38,901 nucleotides of DNA from Boseongicola sp. (GTDB taxonomy: Bacteria; Pseudomonadota; Alphaproteobacteria; Rhodobacterales; Rhodobacteraceae), in assembly GCA_028824715.1 (NCBI GenBank), contig JAPPCV010000073.1, forward strand, positions 1 through 38,901, written 5' to 3'. A program made the translations under genes and the position numbers. Below are positions 23,757 through 33,223 of the stretch, one piece after another. The notes beneath the pieces were generated by a model. The model was not told where the DNA came from and searched no databases. It saw only the letters and a program-made list of their open reading frames with translations. Position 1 is the first letter of the stretch. Every line of letters begins with the position of its first letter.

Positions 23757-25309
23757 CGCTTCTCGATGTCCAGAACCTGGTCCTGTCGATCCACGGAACG
23801 TCTGTCCTGAAGGGAATCTCGCTCGACATCGCGCCTGGAGAGATCTGCGGGGTGATCGGCGAAAGCGGCTCGGGCAAGTCTCTCACCGCGCTTTCGGCAA
23901 TGCAGCTCCTGCCCGAAGGCTCGGACTGCAGCGGCCGGATCACCATTGCGGGCCGAGATGTCCTCTCGATGCGCGAAGCCGAACTTTGCCGAATGCGCGG
24001 CGCAGACATCGGCATGGTGTTCCAGGAGCCCATGACGGCATTGAATCCGGTCCAGACGATCGGGCACCAGGTTGCCGAGACCATCCTGATTCACGAAGGC
24101 ACGAGCAAGGCCGAGGCACTGTCCCGGGCCGCCGAGACGCTCGCCCGCTGCGAGATGCCGCAATCCAGGTTCCCGCTCGACCGCTTTCCGCACGAGCTTT
24201 CCGGGGGACAGCGGCAGCGGGTCGTCATCGCAATCGCGATCGCGCTCGGCCCGAAGCTCCTCATCGCCGACGAACCCACGACCGCGCTTGACGTCACGAC
24301 CCAGGCCGAAATCCTCTCGCTTCTCCGACGGCTCGTGGACGAGGACGGCATGGGCCTCATGCTGATCTCGCACGATCTGGCGGTCGTGACCGGCCTCGCC
24401 GACGATGTCGTCATCATGAAGGACGGGGAGGTCGTGGAACGGAGGACGGCCCGCACGCTCCACCGCGACATGACGCACCCTTACACCAAGGCGCTCTTCG
24501 AGGCTTCGGGCCATCAGCCCGACCGCACGGAATCGCGAATCGAGGAGCCGCTCCTGAAGGTCGAGAGCGTTTCGCGCGACTACCTGCTGCCGCGTCGCAC
24601 GTTTCTTGGGGCGCACCCGAAAATGCGGGCCGTGGACGCCGTGCGTTTCGAGGTCCGCCGTGGCGAATGCGTCGGCCTCGTGGGCGAAAGCGGCTGCGGC
24701 AAGTCCACGTTGACCCGCGCGATTCTGGGACTTGAGCGCGTCCAGGAAGGGAGCATCACCCTCGACGGCCGGGACGTGTTCGCCGAACCGGATGTCCGCC
24801 GAAAAATGCAGGTCGTGTTCCAGGATCCGTTCGGATCGTTCAACCCTCGCCATCGGGTTGCCCGGCTGGTCAGCGAGCCGTTTCATCGTCTCAACCGTTC
24901 GGCGACGACAGACGAGGTCGACGAGGCGTTGACGTCCGTCGGACTGGCGCCAAAGGACAAGCACAAGTACATACACGAGTTCTCCGGCGGCCAGCGGCAG
25001 CGCATCGCCATAGCGCGCGCACTGATCATCCGGCCGGAACTCATCATTCTCGACGAGGCCGTCTCAGCGCTCGACGTATCGATCCGGGCTCAGATCCTCG
25101 ACCTCTTGGTCGACCTCTCGGTCACGTACGGCCTGACCTACCTGTTCATCACGCACGACCTGACGGTGGTCCGTTCGATCGCCGACCGGATTCTCGTCAT
25201 GCATGCAGGCCGCATCGTCGAGCAGGGGACCACGGACGAAGTGTTCGAGGCCCCGCGCGACACCTACACCCGTCGCCTGCTCGACGCTGCTCCAAAACTG
25301 CCCGTGTGA
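23753..25309 (+). CDS. dppDF: fused DppD-DppF peptide-type ABC ATPase
   Basis: This 518-aa protein contains two complete ATP-binding domains that are usually separate DppD and DppF proteins. The N-terminal half has GESGSGKS, LSGGQRQRVVIAIAIAL, LLIADEPTTALD and ISHD. The C-terminal half has GESGCGKST, FSGGQRQRIAIARALI, LIILDEAVSALD and ITHD. The second Walker B motif has Ala in place of the usual Pro (DEAVSALD), as is common in this subfamily. The join near residues 255-275 contains TESRIEEPLLKVESV. GTG start, overlapping DppC. Confidence 0.93.
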   Translation: MTLLDVQNLVLSIHGTSVLKGISLDIAPGEICGVIGESGSGKSLTALSAMQLLPEGSDCSGRITIAGRDVLSMREAELCRMRGADIGMVFQEPMTALNPVQTIGHQVAETILIHEGTSKAEALSRAAETLARCEMPQSRFPLDRFPHELSGGQRQRVVIAIAIALGPKLLIADEPTTALDVTTQAEILSLLRRLVDEDGMGLMLISHDLAVVTGLADDVVIMKDGEVVERRTARTLHRDMTHPYTKALFEASGHQPDRTESRIEEPLLKVESVSRDYLLPRRTFLGAHPKMRAVDAVRFEVRRGECVGLVGESGCGKSTLTRAILGLERVQEGSITLDGRDVFAEPDVRRKMQVVFQDPFGSFNPRHRVARLVSEPFHRLNRSATTDEVDEALTSVGLAPKDKHKYIHEFSGGQRQRIAIARALIIRPELIILDEAVSALDVSIRAQILDLLVDLSVTYGLTYLFITHDLTVVRSIADRILVMHAGRIVEQGTTDEVFEAPRDTYTRRLLDAAPKLPV

Positions 25310-25325
25310 CGCAAGGAAGACAGCC

Positions 25326-26780
25326 ATGACCTTCAAGCCCTTTCTCTCCCGGACCGATTGCCGTTTCATCGACGGTTGCTGGGAGCCGGCAAGCGGCGGC
25401 AGGCCGCTCGCATTGATCGATCCTTCCACCGGCAAGTCGCTCTGCGAGATTGCCCGCTGCGACGCAAGTGACGTTGACGATGCCGTCACGTCGGCCAAGG
25501 CATCGCTCGCGGGCGAGTGGGGCGCGGCCACGGCGGCGGAGCGCGGGCGCATCCTGAGCCGGATCGGCCAGGAGGTGCTGAACGAAGTCGACACCCTGGC
25601 AAGGATGGAGGCCATGGATGTCGGCAAGCCGCTCACGCAAGCACGTGCGGACGCCGTCGCGCTTGCCCGCTACATGGAGTTCTACGGCGGTGCCGCCGAC
25701 AAGCTGCACGGCGAGACCATCCCCTACCTTGACGGCTACACGGTTTACACGCTGCGCGAGCCGCATGGCGTCACGGGGCACATCATCCCCTGGAACTATC
25801 CGATGCAGATCATCGGACGATCGGTGGGCGCGGCGCTTGCGACCGGCAATGCCTGTGTTCTCAAGCCCTCCGAGGACGCCTGCCTCACGGCTCTTGCCTT
25901 TGCCGAACTGGCCTCGCGGGCCGGACTGCCACCGGGCGCGCTCAACGTCGTTCCGGGGATCGGGGAGGAGGCAGGCTCGGCGCTTTCGGCGCACCCCGGC
26001 GTGGACCACGTCTCGTTCACCGGATCGGTTGCTGTCGGCAAGATGGTCCAGGCGGCCGCCGCGGCACATGTCGCGCCCGTCACGCTTGAACTGGGCGGCA
26101 AGTCTCCGCAGGTCGTCTTTGCGGATGCGGACATTGATGTCGCGCTGCCGTTTCTCGTGAATGCAGGCATTCAGAACGCGGGCCAGACCTGTTCCGCGTC
26201 GTCCCGCATCCTGGTTGAGCGATCACGCCATGACGAAGTGGCGGCCCTGATGGCGGAGCGCTACCGTGCGCTGCGTACCGGCCCCGCCCTCGCCGACCTG
26301 GACCTAGGGCCGCTGGTTTCGGACGCCCAGAAGTCGATCGTCGAGGGGTTCCTGGCCAAGGGCTCTTCGTCACAGATCGTGGCGCAAGGCGAAATTGTCG
26401 ATGATGCGCTGGAAGGCGGTGCCTATGTTGCCCCGACGCTCTACGCGGGAGTCGATCCCGAGCACGTTCTCGCGCAGGACGAGGTCTTCGGCCCTGTTCA
26501 GGTGGTCATCCCGTTCGATGACGAGGATCACGCAACGGCCATCGCGAACGGCACGAAATACGGACTCGTCGCATCCTGCTGGACGCGGGACGGCGCACGC
26601 CAGATGCGCATGGCCAGAAAGCTGCGGGCCGGACAGGTCTTCCTCAACAACTACGGAGCGGGCGGTGGCGTGGAACTGCCGTTCGGCGGGCGCGGCCTGT
26701 CGGGACATGGACGGGAAAAGGGGTTCGAGGCAATGTACGGCTTTACCGTTTCGAAGACCGTTGCGGCACTGCATGGATAG
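25326..26780 (+). CDS. NAD(P)-dependent aldehyde dehydrogenase
   Basis: This 484-aa ALDH-superfamily enzyme converts an aldehyde to the carboxylic acid. ATG 25326 follows AAGGAAG. Catalytic Glu255 lies in LELGGKSPQ and nucleophile Cys289 in GQTCSASSR; the cofactor site includes IPWNYPM and FTGSVAVG. The end, GGRGLSGHGREKGFEAMYGFTVSKTV, matches the betaine/gamma-aminobutyraldehyde group. It lies 16 bases after the transporter ATPase in the same operon, so it probably oxidises an aldehyde made from the imported compound. Substrate not determinable here. Confidence 0.92.
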   Translation: MTFKPFLSRTDCRFIDGCWEPASGGRPLALIDPSTGKSLCEIARCDASDVDDAVTSAKASLAGEWGAATAAERGRILSRIGQEVLNEVDTLARMEAMDVGKPLTQARADAVALARYMEFYGGAADKLHGETIPYLDGYTVYTLREPHGVTGHIIPWNYPMQIIGRSVGAALATGNACVLKPSEDACLTALAFAELASRAGLPPGALNVVPGIGEEAGSALSAHPGVDHVSFTGSVAVGKMVQAAAAAHVAPVTLELGGKSPQVVFADADIDVALPFLVNAGIQNAGQTCSASSRILVERSRHDEVAALMAERYRALRTGPALADLDLGPLVSDAQKSIVEGFLAKGSSSQIVAQGEIVDDALEGGAYVAPTLYAGVDPEHVLAQDEVFGPVQVVIPFDDEDHATAIANGTKYGLVASCWTRDGARQMRMARKLRAGQVFLNNYGAGGGVELPFGGRGLSGHGREKGFEAMYGFTVSKTVAALHG

Positions 26781-26789
26781 GAGACCGAA

Positions 26790-27530
26790 ATGCGGTTGAA
26801 GGGGAAGGCTGCCATCGTGACCGGAGGCGCATCCGGATTCGGCGCCGGCATTGCCGGAAAGTTCGTCGCGGAAGGCGCACGAGTGATGATCGCGGACGTG
26901 AACGGCAAGGCCGCCGAGGCGAAGGCGCATGAGCTTGGCTGCGAGGCCGTCAAGACCGACGTGTCAATTGACAGCGACGTTGCCGCGATGGTGATCTCGG
27001 CGAGATCGGCCTTTGGGAAGATCGACATCCTTGTCAACAATGCGGGAGTGACTCACCTCCCCGCGCCGCTGGACGAGGTCAGCGAAGCGGATTTCGACCG
27101 CGTGTTCGCCGTCAACTGCAAGTCGGTCTACCTGGCGGCCCGGCACGCGGTGCCCGCATTCAGGAAGCAGGGTTCCGGCGCAATCCTCAAAGTGGCGTCG
27201 ACAGCCGGCGTCAGCCCGAGACCCCTGCTCAACTGGCACAATGCGTCAAATGGCTGGATGAACACGGCAACCAGGACCATGGCGGTCGAACTCGCTCCCG
27301 TCGGCATTCGTGTGAACGCGCTGAATCCCGTGGCAGGCGAAACACCGATCCTGAAGAGCTTTCTCGGCGAGGACACGCCGGAAACGCGGGCCAGGTTCCT
27401 CGCAACGATTCCCTTGGGCAGGTTTTCGACGCCTGAGGACATTGGCAACGCGGCCTGCTACCTCTGCTCCGACGAGGCCGCCATGGTGACAGGGGTCTGT
27501 CTCGAGGTTGACGGCGGGCGCTGTATTTGA
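26790..27530 (+). CDS. short-chain dehydrogenase/reductase with altered catalytic residues
   Basis: This 246-aa SDR starts 9 bases after the aldehyde dehydrogenase. The Rossmann core is normal: TGGASGFGAGIA, ADVNG, NNAG, the catalytic Ser137 in VASTAG and NPVAGETPIL. At the catalytic Tyr-x-x-x-Lys, however, the sequence is His150-N-A-S-Asn154 (TGG CAC AAT GCG TCA AAT), where relatives have W-Y-N-A-S-K-G-W. Loss of both Tyr and Lys should abolish normal dehydrogenase activity, so it may be inactive or have another role. A truncated second copy at 34787-35279 has the same two changes. Confidence 0.9.
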   Translation: MRLKGKAAIVTGGASGFGAGIAGKFVAEGARVMIADVNGKAAEAKAHELGCEAVKTDVSIDSDVAAMVISARSAFGKIDILVNNAGVTHLPAPLDEVSEADFDRVFAVNCKSVYLAARHAVPAFRKQGSGAILKVASTAGVSPRPLLNWHNASNGWMNTATRTMAVELAPVGIRVNALNPVAGETPILKSFLGEDTPETRARFLATIPLGRFSTPEDIGNAACYLCSDEAAMVTGVCLEVDGGRCI

Positions 27531-28647
<1,117 letters not shown>

Positions 28648-28715
28648 TTAGCAGAGAGGCGGCACCGGCCATTTGCAAAGCGAACAGAACGACGTTCGTA
28701 TGATCCACTACCGAA

Positions 28716-28737
28716 GCCCTCCTGAATTCAGGGGGGC
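28716..28737 (-). terminator. hairpin after the phosphodiesterase gene
   Basis: A near-perfect 22-base palindrome (core CCTGAATTCAGG with GC-rich arms and one G-T pair) lies three bases beyond the phosphodiesterase stop. There is no T run on the minus strand, so it may act with Rho or as a 3' stabiliser. Confidence 0.45.
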
Positions 28738-28739
28738 CG

Positions 28740-29549
28740 TCAATTGTCCGGATAGAACAGATAGGGACCGTCGAATTGACCTACAGGAATGCTGTGGGTC
28801 AGGATTCCGTCGTGCAATTCATGCAACAGAAACCCGCCCGGCTCCTTGGTAAGGCAGTGCGGCGCGCCGACACGCAGGTCCATGGACACGGCGTGCGATA
28901 CACCCGGTGCGATCTGGCAAATCACATCGCCAAATGGCGCGACGATGTTGCGGTGAACATGGCCGCAGACCAACCGCAATTCACCTTGGTAAGCCGAAAG
29001 GATGGATTGCAGTCTGCAGCTGTCACGCAGGTTCTGGATGTCCATCTTTTCGATACCGGTCCGAATCGGCGGATGATGCATCGCGACGATGACCGGATCG
29101 CCGTTGGCAGCCGTCATTTTGGCCTCCAAATAATCCAGAGATGCATCGCTCAGATGGCCATGCGCCTTACCTTTGACGTTGGTATCCAGTGCAATCAGCC
29201 ACAGACCGGAAAATGCAGCCGTCCAGGTGATCGATCCGGTTTCGGGCATCCAGTCCTGATCGGCAAAGCAACGTCGCATCACCTCCACATCATCGTGGTT
29301 TCCCGGAATCGCGCGGTAAGGAATGTCCAGCGGTTCCATGATGTCACGAAACCGCTGATACTCTTCTTCCGTTCCAAAATCCGTTAGATCACCGGCGACG
29401 AATGCCATGTCGAAAGGGCCGATGTCAGGAAGGAAACGATTGACGGTTTCGACGCAACTTGCCAGGGCTGCAGCCGTGTCAACCTGCCCGTAGGCAAGCT
29501 GACCATAAGGAACAATGTGGGGATCCGAAATCTGAACGATCTTGGGCAT
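28740..29549 (-). CDS. metallophosphoesterase (CpdA/GpdQ-type phosphodiesterase)
   Basis: This 269-aa cytosolic binuclear metal phosphodiesterase has the complete motif set: SDPH near the N terminus, AGDLTDFG, PGNHDD, AMHHPP and CGHVHRN. The class hydrolyses cyclic nucleotides or glycerophosphodiesters. It is the last gene of an ABC importer operon and overlaps the ATPase gene by one base (TGATG). That context favours hydrolysis of an imported phosphodiester over general cAMP turnover; this is inference. Confidence 0.88.
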   Translation of the reverse strand: MPKIVQISDPHIVPYGQLAYGQVDTAAALASCVETVNRFLPDIGPFDMAFVAGDLTDFGTEEEYQRFRDIMEPLDIPYRAIPGNHDDVEVMRRCFADQDWMPETGSITWTAAFSGLWLIALDTNVKGKAHGHLSDASLDYLEAKMTAANGDPVIVAMHHPPIRTGIEKMDIQNLRDSCRLQSILSAYQGELRLVCGHVHRNIVAPFGDVICQIAPGVSHAVSMDLRVGAPHCLTKEPGGFLLHELHDGILTHSIPVGQFDGPYLFYPDN

Positions 29550-30580
29550 CAGATTTCCGCCCCTTCTGGCAGAAGCATTAGCGCTTCGGGTTTGATCGAA
29601 ACCTCGACGCGTTCTCCCACTTTCGGAGCGTTTTGACCTGCGTAGGTCGACGTCAGAACATCGGTCATGATGCCAGAGATCCCGACACGGTAGTGGGTGC
29701 CAAAAAACGTGACAGACTCCACCTTTCCGTTCAGTGGACCTTCGGTGTCGATCTGAACGTCCTCCGCCCTGACAAAAACGTTGTGGCCGGTTCCATCCCT
29801 GGGCAGTGCAAGTTCGCCACCATCGAGGTGCAGTGTCGAGCCCGCGACCTTACCCTCGAGACGCATTGCGTTGCCCACAAATCCTGCCACGAAAGGAGAA
29901 TTCGGGTTGCGATAGAGCTCTTCCGGAGTGCCACTTTGGACGACATGCCCGTGGGACATAACGGCGACGCGATCGGCAATGGCCATAGCCTCGTCCTGAT
30001 CGTGTGTGACGAAAATTGCGGTGATGTGGAATTCGCGCAAGAGCATCGCCAGTTCATCTCGCAAAGCTTCGCGCAAGGCGGCGTCAAGAGCCGAGAGCGG
30101 CTCGTCAAGCAAGAGCATCCTTGGACGCGGTGCGATCGCACGTGCCAGAGCCACACGCTGGCGCTGCCCGCCCGAAAGGGCGTCAATTGCACGCCCGCTG
30201 AACTCCTGTAGCTGGCAGAGTTCCAGAACCTCGGTAACGCGGGATTCGATTTCGTCCTTCGGCAGTTTTTGCATTTTCAGCCCGTAGCCAACATTGGCGC
30301 GCACCGACATGTTCGGGAAAAGCGCATAGGACTGGAAAACCATCCCCACCTTGCGGCGTTCTACTGGCAATGAGGTGACGTTGTCGTTGCCGAACCAGAT
30401 TTCGCTTCCTGCATCAGGGGTCTCAAGGCCCGCAATGATCCGAAGCAATGTTGTCTTGCCGCAACCCGAAGGTCCGAGAAGCGAAACGATTTCGCCTTTT
30501 GCAACGGAAAGCTCCGTGGGCAAAAGTGCCTTGGTTCCGTCCGGATAGGTCTTGGCGGTGTTGGTGACCCGTAGTGTCAT
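29549..30580 (-). CDS. ABC transporter ATP-binding protein (PotA/UgpC-like)
   Basis: This 343-aa importer ATPase starts at ATG 30580 (MTLRVTNTAKTYPDGTKALL) after AGAGGA. It has Walker A GPSGCGKTT, Q-loop VFQSYALFPN, signature LSGGQRQRVALARAIA, Walker B MLLLDEPLSALD and switch THD. A C-terminal TOBE/OB domain follows (GHNVFVRAEDVQIDTEGPLNG, VEVSIKPEALMLLP). This architecture serves polyamine, phosphonate, sugar-phosphate and iron importers. The start overlaps the upstream permease by ATGA and the stop overlaps the phosphodiesterase start. Confidence 0.92.
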   Translation of the reverse strand: MTLRVTNTAKTYPDGTKALLPTELSVAKGEIVSLLGPSGCGKTTLLRIIAGLETPDAGSEIWFGNDNVTSLPVERRKVGMVFQSYALFPNMSVRANVGYGLKMQKLPKDEIESRVTEVLELCQLQEFSGRAIDALSGGQRQRVALARAIAPRPRMLLLDEPLSALDAALREALRDELAMLLREFHITAIFVTHDQDEAMAIADRVAVMSHGHVVQSGTPEELYRNPNSPFVAGFVGNAMRLEGKVAGSTLHLDGGELALPRDGTGHNVFVRAEDVQIDTEGPLNGKVESVTFFGTHYRVGISGIMTDVLTSTYAGQNAPKVGERVEVSIKPEALMLLPEGAEI

Positions 30581-31368
30581 TTGGTTTTCCTCTGCGCACG
30601 TGCCGAGGCCCATTGCATGGCCATCAGGAGCGGTACGATGAGTATGAAGAAGACGAGTGTGTAGGCGGATGCCACTTCCAGCCGCATCGAAGCGTAGCTG
30701 TCGGCAAGGCCCACTGGTAGCGTTTTGAGATAGGGGGTGTGCAACATCCACGTGATGTTGAATTCGCCGATGGATAGCGTCACCACAGTGAGTGCACCGG
30801 CAAGAATGCCCGGCATGGCGTTTGGCACGACGATGTCACGGAACCGTTGCCAGGGTGAAGCACCCAGCGAGGCGGCGCCTTCCTCAAGTGTCTTGAGATC
30901 AATTGCCGCCAGAACCGCCAGAATGGAGCGGACCATGAACGGCAACGTATAAAGAACGTGACCAACCAGAATGAAGGCCCACGAGGCGCGAAACCCCTTC
31001 ATGGAGCCATATAGCTGGAGCAGTGCCAGGGCGATTGCCAGCCCCGGAACTGCGAGCGGAAGAGAGATGAACTCTTCCAGCAGCCGCGACAACCAACCGG
31101 GATGACGCGCCAGCCCATAGGCGGCAGGCAGCCCGACAATCAGAGTTACGATCAGGCAGGCGATGGCCAGCCATAACGACAGAAAGATGCTGTCGGCATA
31201 GAGTTCCCAAACTTGGAAGACCCACTTCAGGGTAAGGCCGGATGAGATGCCCTTGAAGTAGTTGGCCGTAAGACCGGCCATGACGGACATGATGGTCGGG
31301 ATGAGAAGGAATGCACAGGCCGACAGCGTTACAATCAACTGAAGCAGTTTGGTTTTTGACTTGAACAC
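30577..31368 (-). CDS. ABC transporter permease (PotC-like)
   Basis: This 263-aa inner-membrane permease starts at GTG 31368 (MFKSKTKLLQLIVTL) after AGGAGG. It has about six membrane helices and the EAA loop EEGAASLGASPWQRFRDIVVPNAMPGI. It pairs with the permease just upstream, one base away. Its end overlaps the ATPase start. Confidence 0.92.
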   Translation of the reverse strand: MFKSKTKLLQLIVTLSACAFLLIPTIMSVMAGLTANYFKGISSGLTLKWVFQVWELYADSIFLSLWLAIACLIVTLIVGLPAAYGLARHPGWLSRLLEEFISLPLAVPGLAIALALLQLYGSMKGFRASWAFILVGHVLYTLPFMVRSILAVLAAIDLKTLEEGAASLGASPWQRFRDIVVPNAMPGILAGALTVVTLSIGEFNITWMLHTPYLKTLPVGLADSYASMRLEVASAYTLVFFILIVPLLMAMQWASARAQRKTK

Positions 31369-31369
31369 T

Positions 31370-32206
31370 TTATCCTCCTGCAGCCACAGTTGAGCCCGAG
31401 AGACTGCGGGCGATCAGAAGAAGCGCCCAAGTGACGATGCCCAGAACGATCGACAGCGCGGATGCCATTGCAATATTCGCGGACAGAGTGAATTCGGTGT
31501 AGATCACCATCGGGATGACATCGATATTGGTCGCCAGCGTGAAAGCTGTGCCAAAGGCGCCCATGGCAGTTGCAAATGCGATTGCCCCGGAGGCGATCAG
31601 CGCGGGCATCAACCCTGGGACAATGACATCGACAACAACCCTGTACGGAGACGCGCCCATAGTGCGCGCAGCTTCCTCAAGTGCCGGATCGAGCTTTTCC
31701 GCAGCGGCCATAACAGTCAGCAAGACGCGTGGGATCGAGAAATAAAGATAGCCCAGAAACAGTCCGATGACGGAATACGCAAAGACCACATGGCCTGGTG
31801 TTAGCTGATTGACGAGACCCTGACGCCCGCCGAGCAGAATGATCAGAAAGCCGATGACCACGCCGGGAAAGGCAAGCGGAAGCGTTAGCACCGAGAGCAG
31901 CGTTCCCCGGCCACGAAACCGGTTGCGCGACAGGAACATGCCAGCGGTCGTCGAAATGGCAAGCGCGGCAAAAGTTGTTGCCAATGACACAAGCACTGTC
32001 AGGACCAGCGTGTTGAGATAGCGGGGCCTTCGCAGGATGTCGAGGTAGATCGCCCAGCCAGCCTCGCCGCTGCCGGATTCAAGAAACAAGCGCACAAGTG
32101 GCAAGGCGAGAAACGCGAGAGAAAAGATGAACAAGGGCGTAAGGCACGCCAGAACGAAAGTTCGGTTTGTCATGGTATGGCCGTATGGGGACGGGCGAAC
32201 GCCCAT
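31370..32206 (-). CDS. ABC transporter permease (PotB-like)
   Basis: This permease of 278 aa (267 if it starts at the second ATG, 32173, MTNRTFVLACLTPLF) has hydrophobic helices throughout and the EAA loop EEAARTMGASPYRVVVDVIVPGLMPAL. The first ATG has AAAGGAG only a few bases away; the second has no clear ribosome site, so the start is uncertain. It lies 21 bp after the binding-protein gene in the same operon. Confidence 0.9.
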   Translation of the reverse strand: MGVRPSPYGHTMTNRTFVLACLTPLFIFSLAFLALPLVRLFLESGSGEAGWAIYLDILRRPRYLNTLVLTVLVSLATTFAALAISTTAGMFLSRNRFRGRGTLLSVLTLPLAFPGVVIGFLIILLGGRQGLVNQLTPGHVVFAYSVIGLFLGYLYFSIPRVLLTVMAAAEKLDPALEEAARTMGASPYRVVVDVIVPGLMPALIASGAIAFATAMGAFGTAFTLATNIDVIPMVIYTEFTLSANIAMASALSIVLGIVTWALLLIARSLSGSTVAAGG

Positions 32207-32227
32207 CCCCTCCTTTGAAGGAAAGGC

Positions 32228-33223
32228 TTACTTGACGTCAGACAAGTAGCGTTCGCCGAAACCGGCCTGTACCTTTTCCATCTTTGCGTAATCAACGGCC
32301 ACGGCACGTTCGTATTCACTGGCCGGCAGGAACTTCGCGGCCACGTCTGCCGGCAGTTCAACCGGGCGGGCAGGTTGCAGATAGGCATTGGTCCAGATCG
32401 CCTGACCCGCGTCGGACAGGATGAAATCAAGCACGCGTTTGCCAAGCTCCGGATGCGGGCCATTGTTCACCAGGCTCATCACATAAGGAACGCGGACCGA
32501 TCCTTCGCAGGGCAGAACGAATTCGAAATTGCCATCCTCTTCATACTTGCCGCGATAGGCGTTGAAGTCATAGTCGAACAGGATAGGAATCTCGCCCGAC
32601 ACCACGCGCGCAAAAGAGGTTTGCTTGGGTACGATCGGCGAGTTTTCGGCCAGCTCGTTGAAGTATTTGATCGCCGGATCGAAGTTGTCCAGATCACCGC
32701 CGAAAGCCAGATTGACCGCCACGGCACCGGCATAGCCTACAAAGGCCGATGACGGGTCAAGATAGCCAACCATACCGCGATATTCCGGCTTTTTCAGATC
32801 GGCGAAACACTGAGGCACTTCGGCACCGCCAAGTGCGTCAACGTTCACGAACAGGCCCAGCGTGCCAAAGTGGATAGCAAACCATTTGCCGTCCGGATCC
32901 TTCAGACCTTCCGGAATGTCGTCAAATCCCGTGGGTTTATAGGCCGTAGCGACGCCCTCGTTGCCAGCTTTGATGCCAGTGGTCACGCCATAATATGCAA
33001 CGTCGGCGACCGGGTTTTCCCGTTCTGCCAAGAGTTGGCTCAGCGTCTGGCCCGAGTTCTTGTTGTCGTGCGGCATCTGGATATCGATCTCTTTGTCGAT
33101 CGCTTCCAGCATCGATGCCCAATCGGCCCATTGCGGCGGGCAGTTATAACACACAGCATCCTCGGCAAACGCCGGAGCTGCGATCGCTGTTGCCACAAAG
33201 GCAGCTGCAAGTTTATGTCTCAT
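32228..33223 (-). CDS. periplasmic binding protein of an organic-solute ABC importer
   Basis: This 331-aa family 1 binding protein has a signal peptide (LAAAFVATAIAAPAFA, cut before EDAV) and starts at ATG 33223 after AGGAGA. Motifs include ADVAYYGVTTGIKAGNEGV, FAIHFGTLGLFVN, KPEYRGMVGYLDPSSAF and SGEIPILFDYDFN. A Cys pair (CYNCPP) opens the mature protein. The fold is shared by polyamine, iron, thiamine and phosphonate binders. With a phosphodiesterase in the operon, a phosphate ester or phosphonate is the most likely ligand; this is not proven. Confidence 0.88.
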   Translation of the reverse strand: MRHKLAAAFVATAIAAPAFAEDAVCYNCPPQWADWASMLEAIDKEIDIQMPHDNKNSGQTLSQLLAERENPVADVAYYGVTTGIKAGNEGVATAYKPTGFDDIPEGLKDPDGKWFAIHFGTLGLFVNVDALGGAEVPQCFADLKKPEYRGMVGYLDPSSAFVGYAGAVAVNLAFGGDLDNFDPAIKYFNELAENSPIVPKQTSFARVVSGEIPILFDYDFNAYRGKYEEDGNFEFVLPCEGSVRVPYVMSLVNNGPHPELGKRVLDFILSDAGQAIWTNAYLQPARPVELPADVAAKFLPASEYERAVAVDYAKMEKVQAGFGERYLSDVK

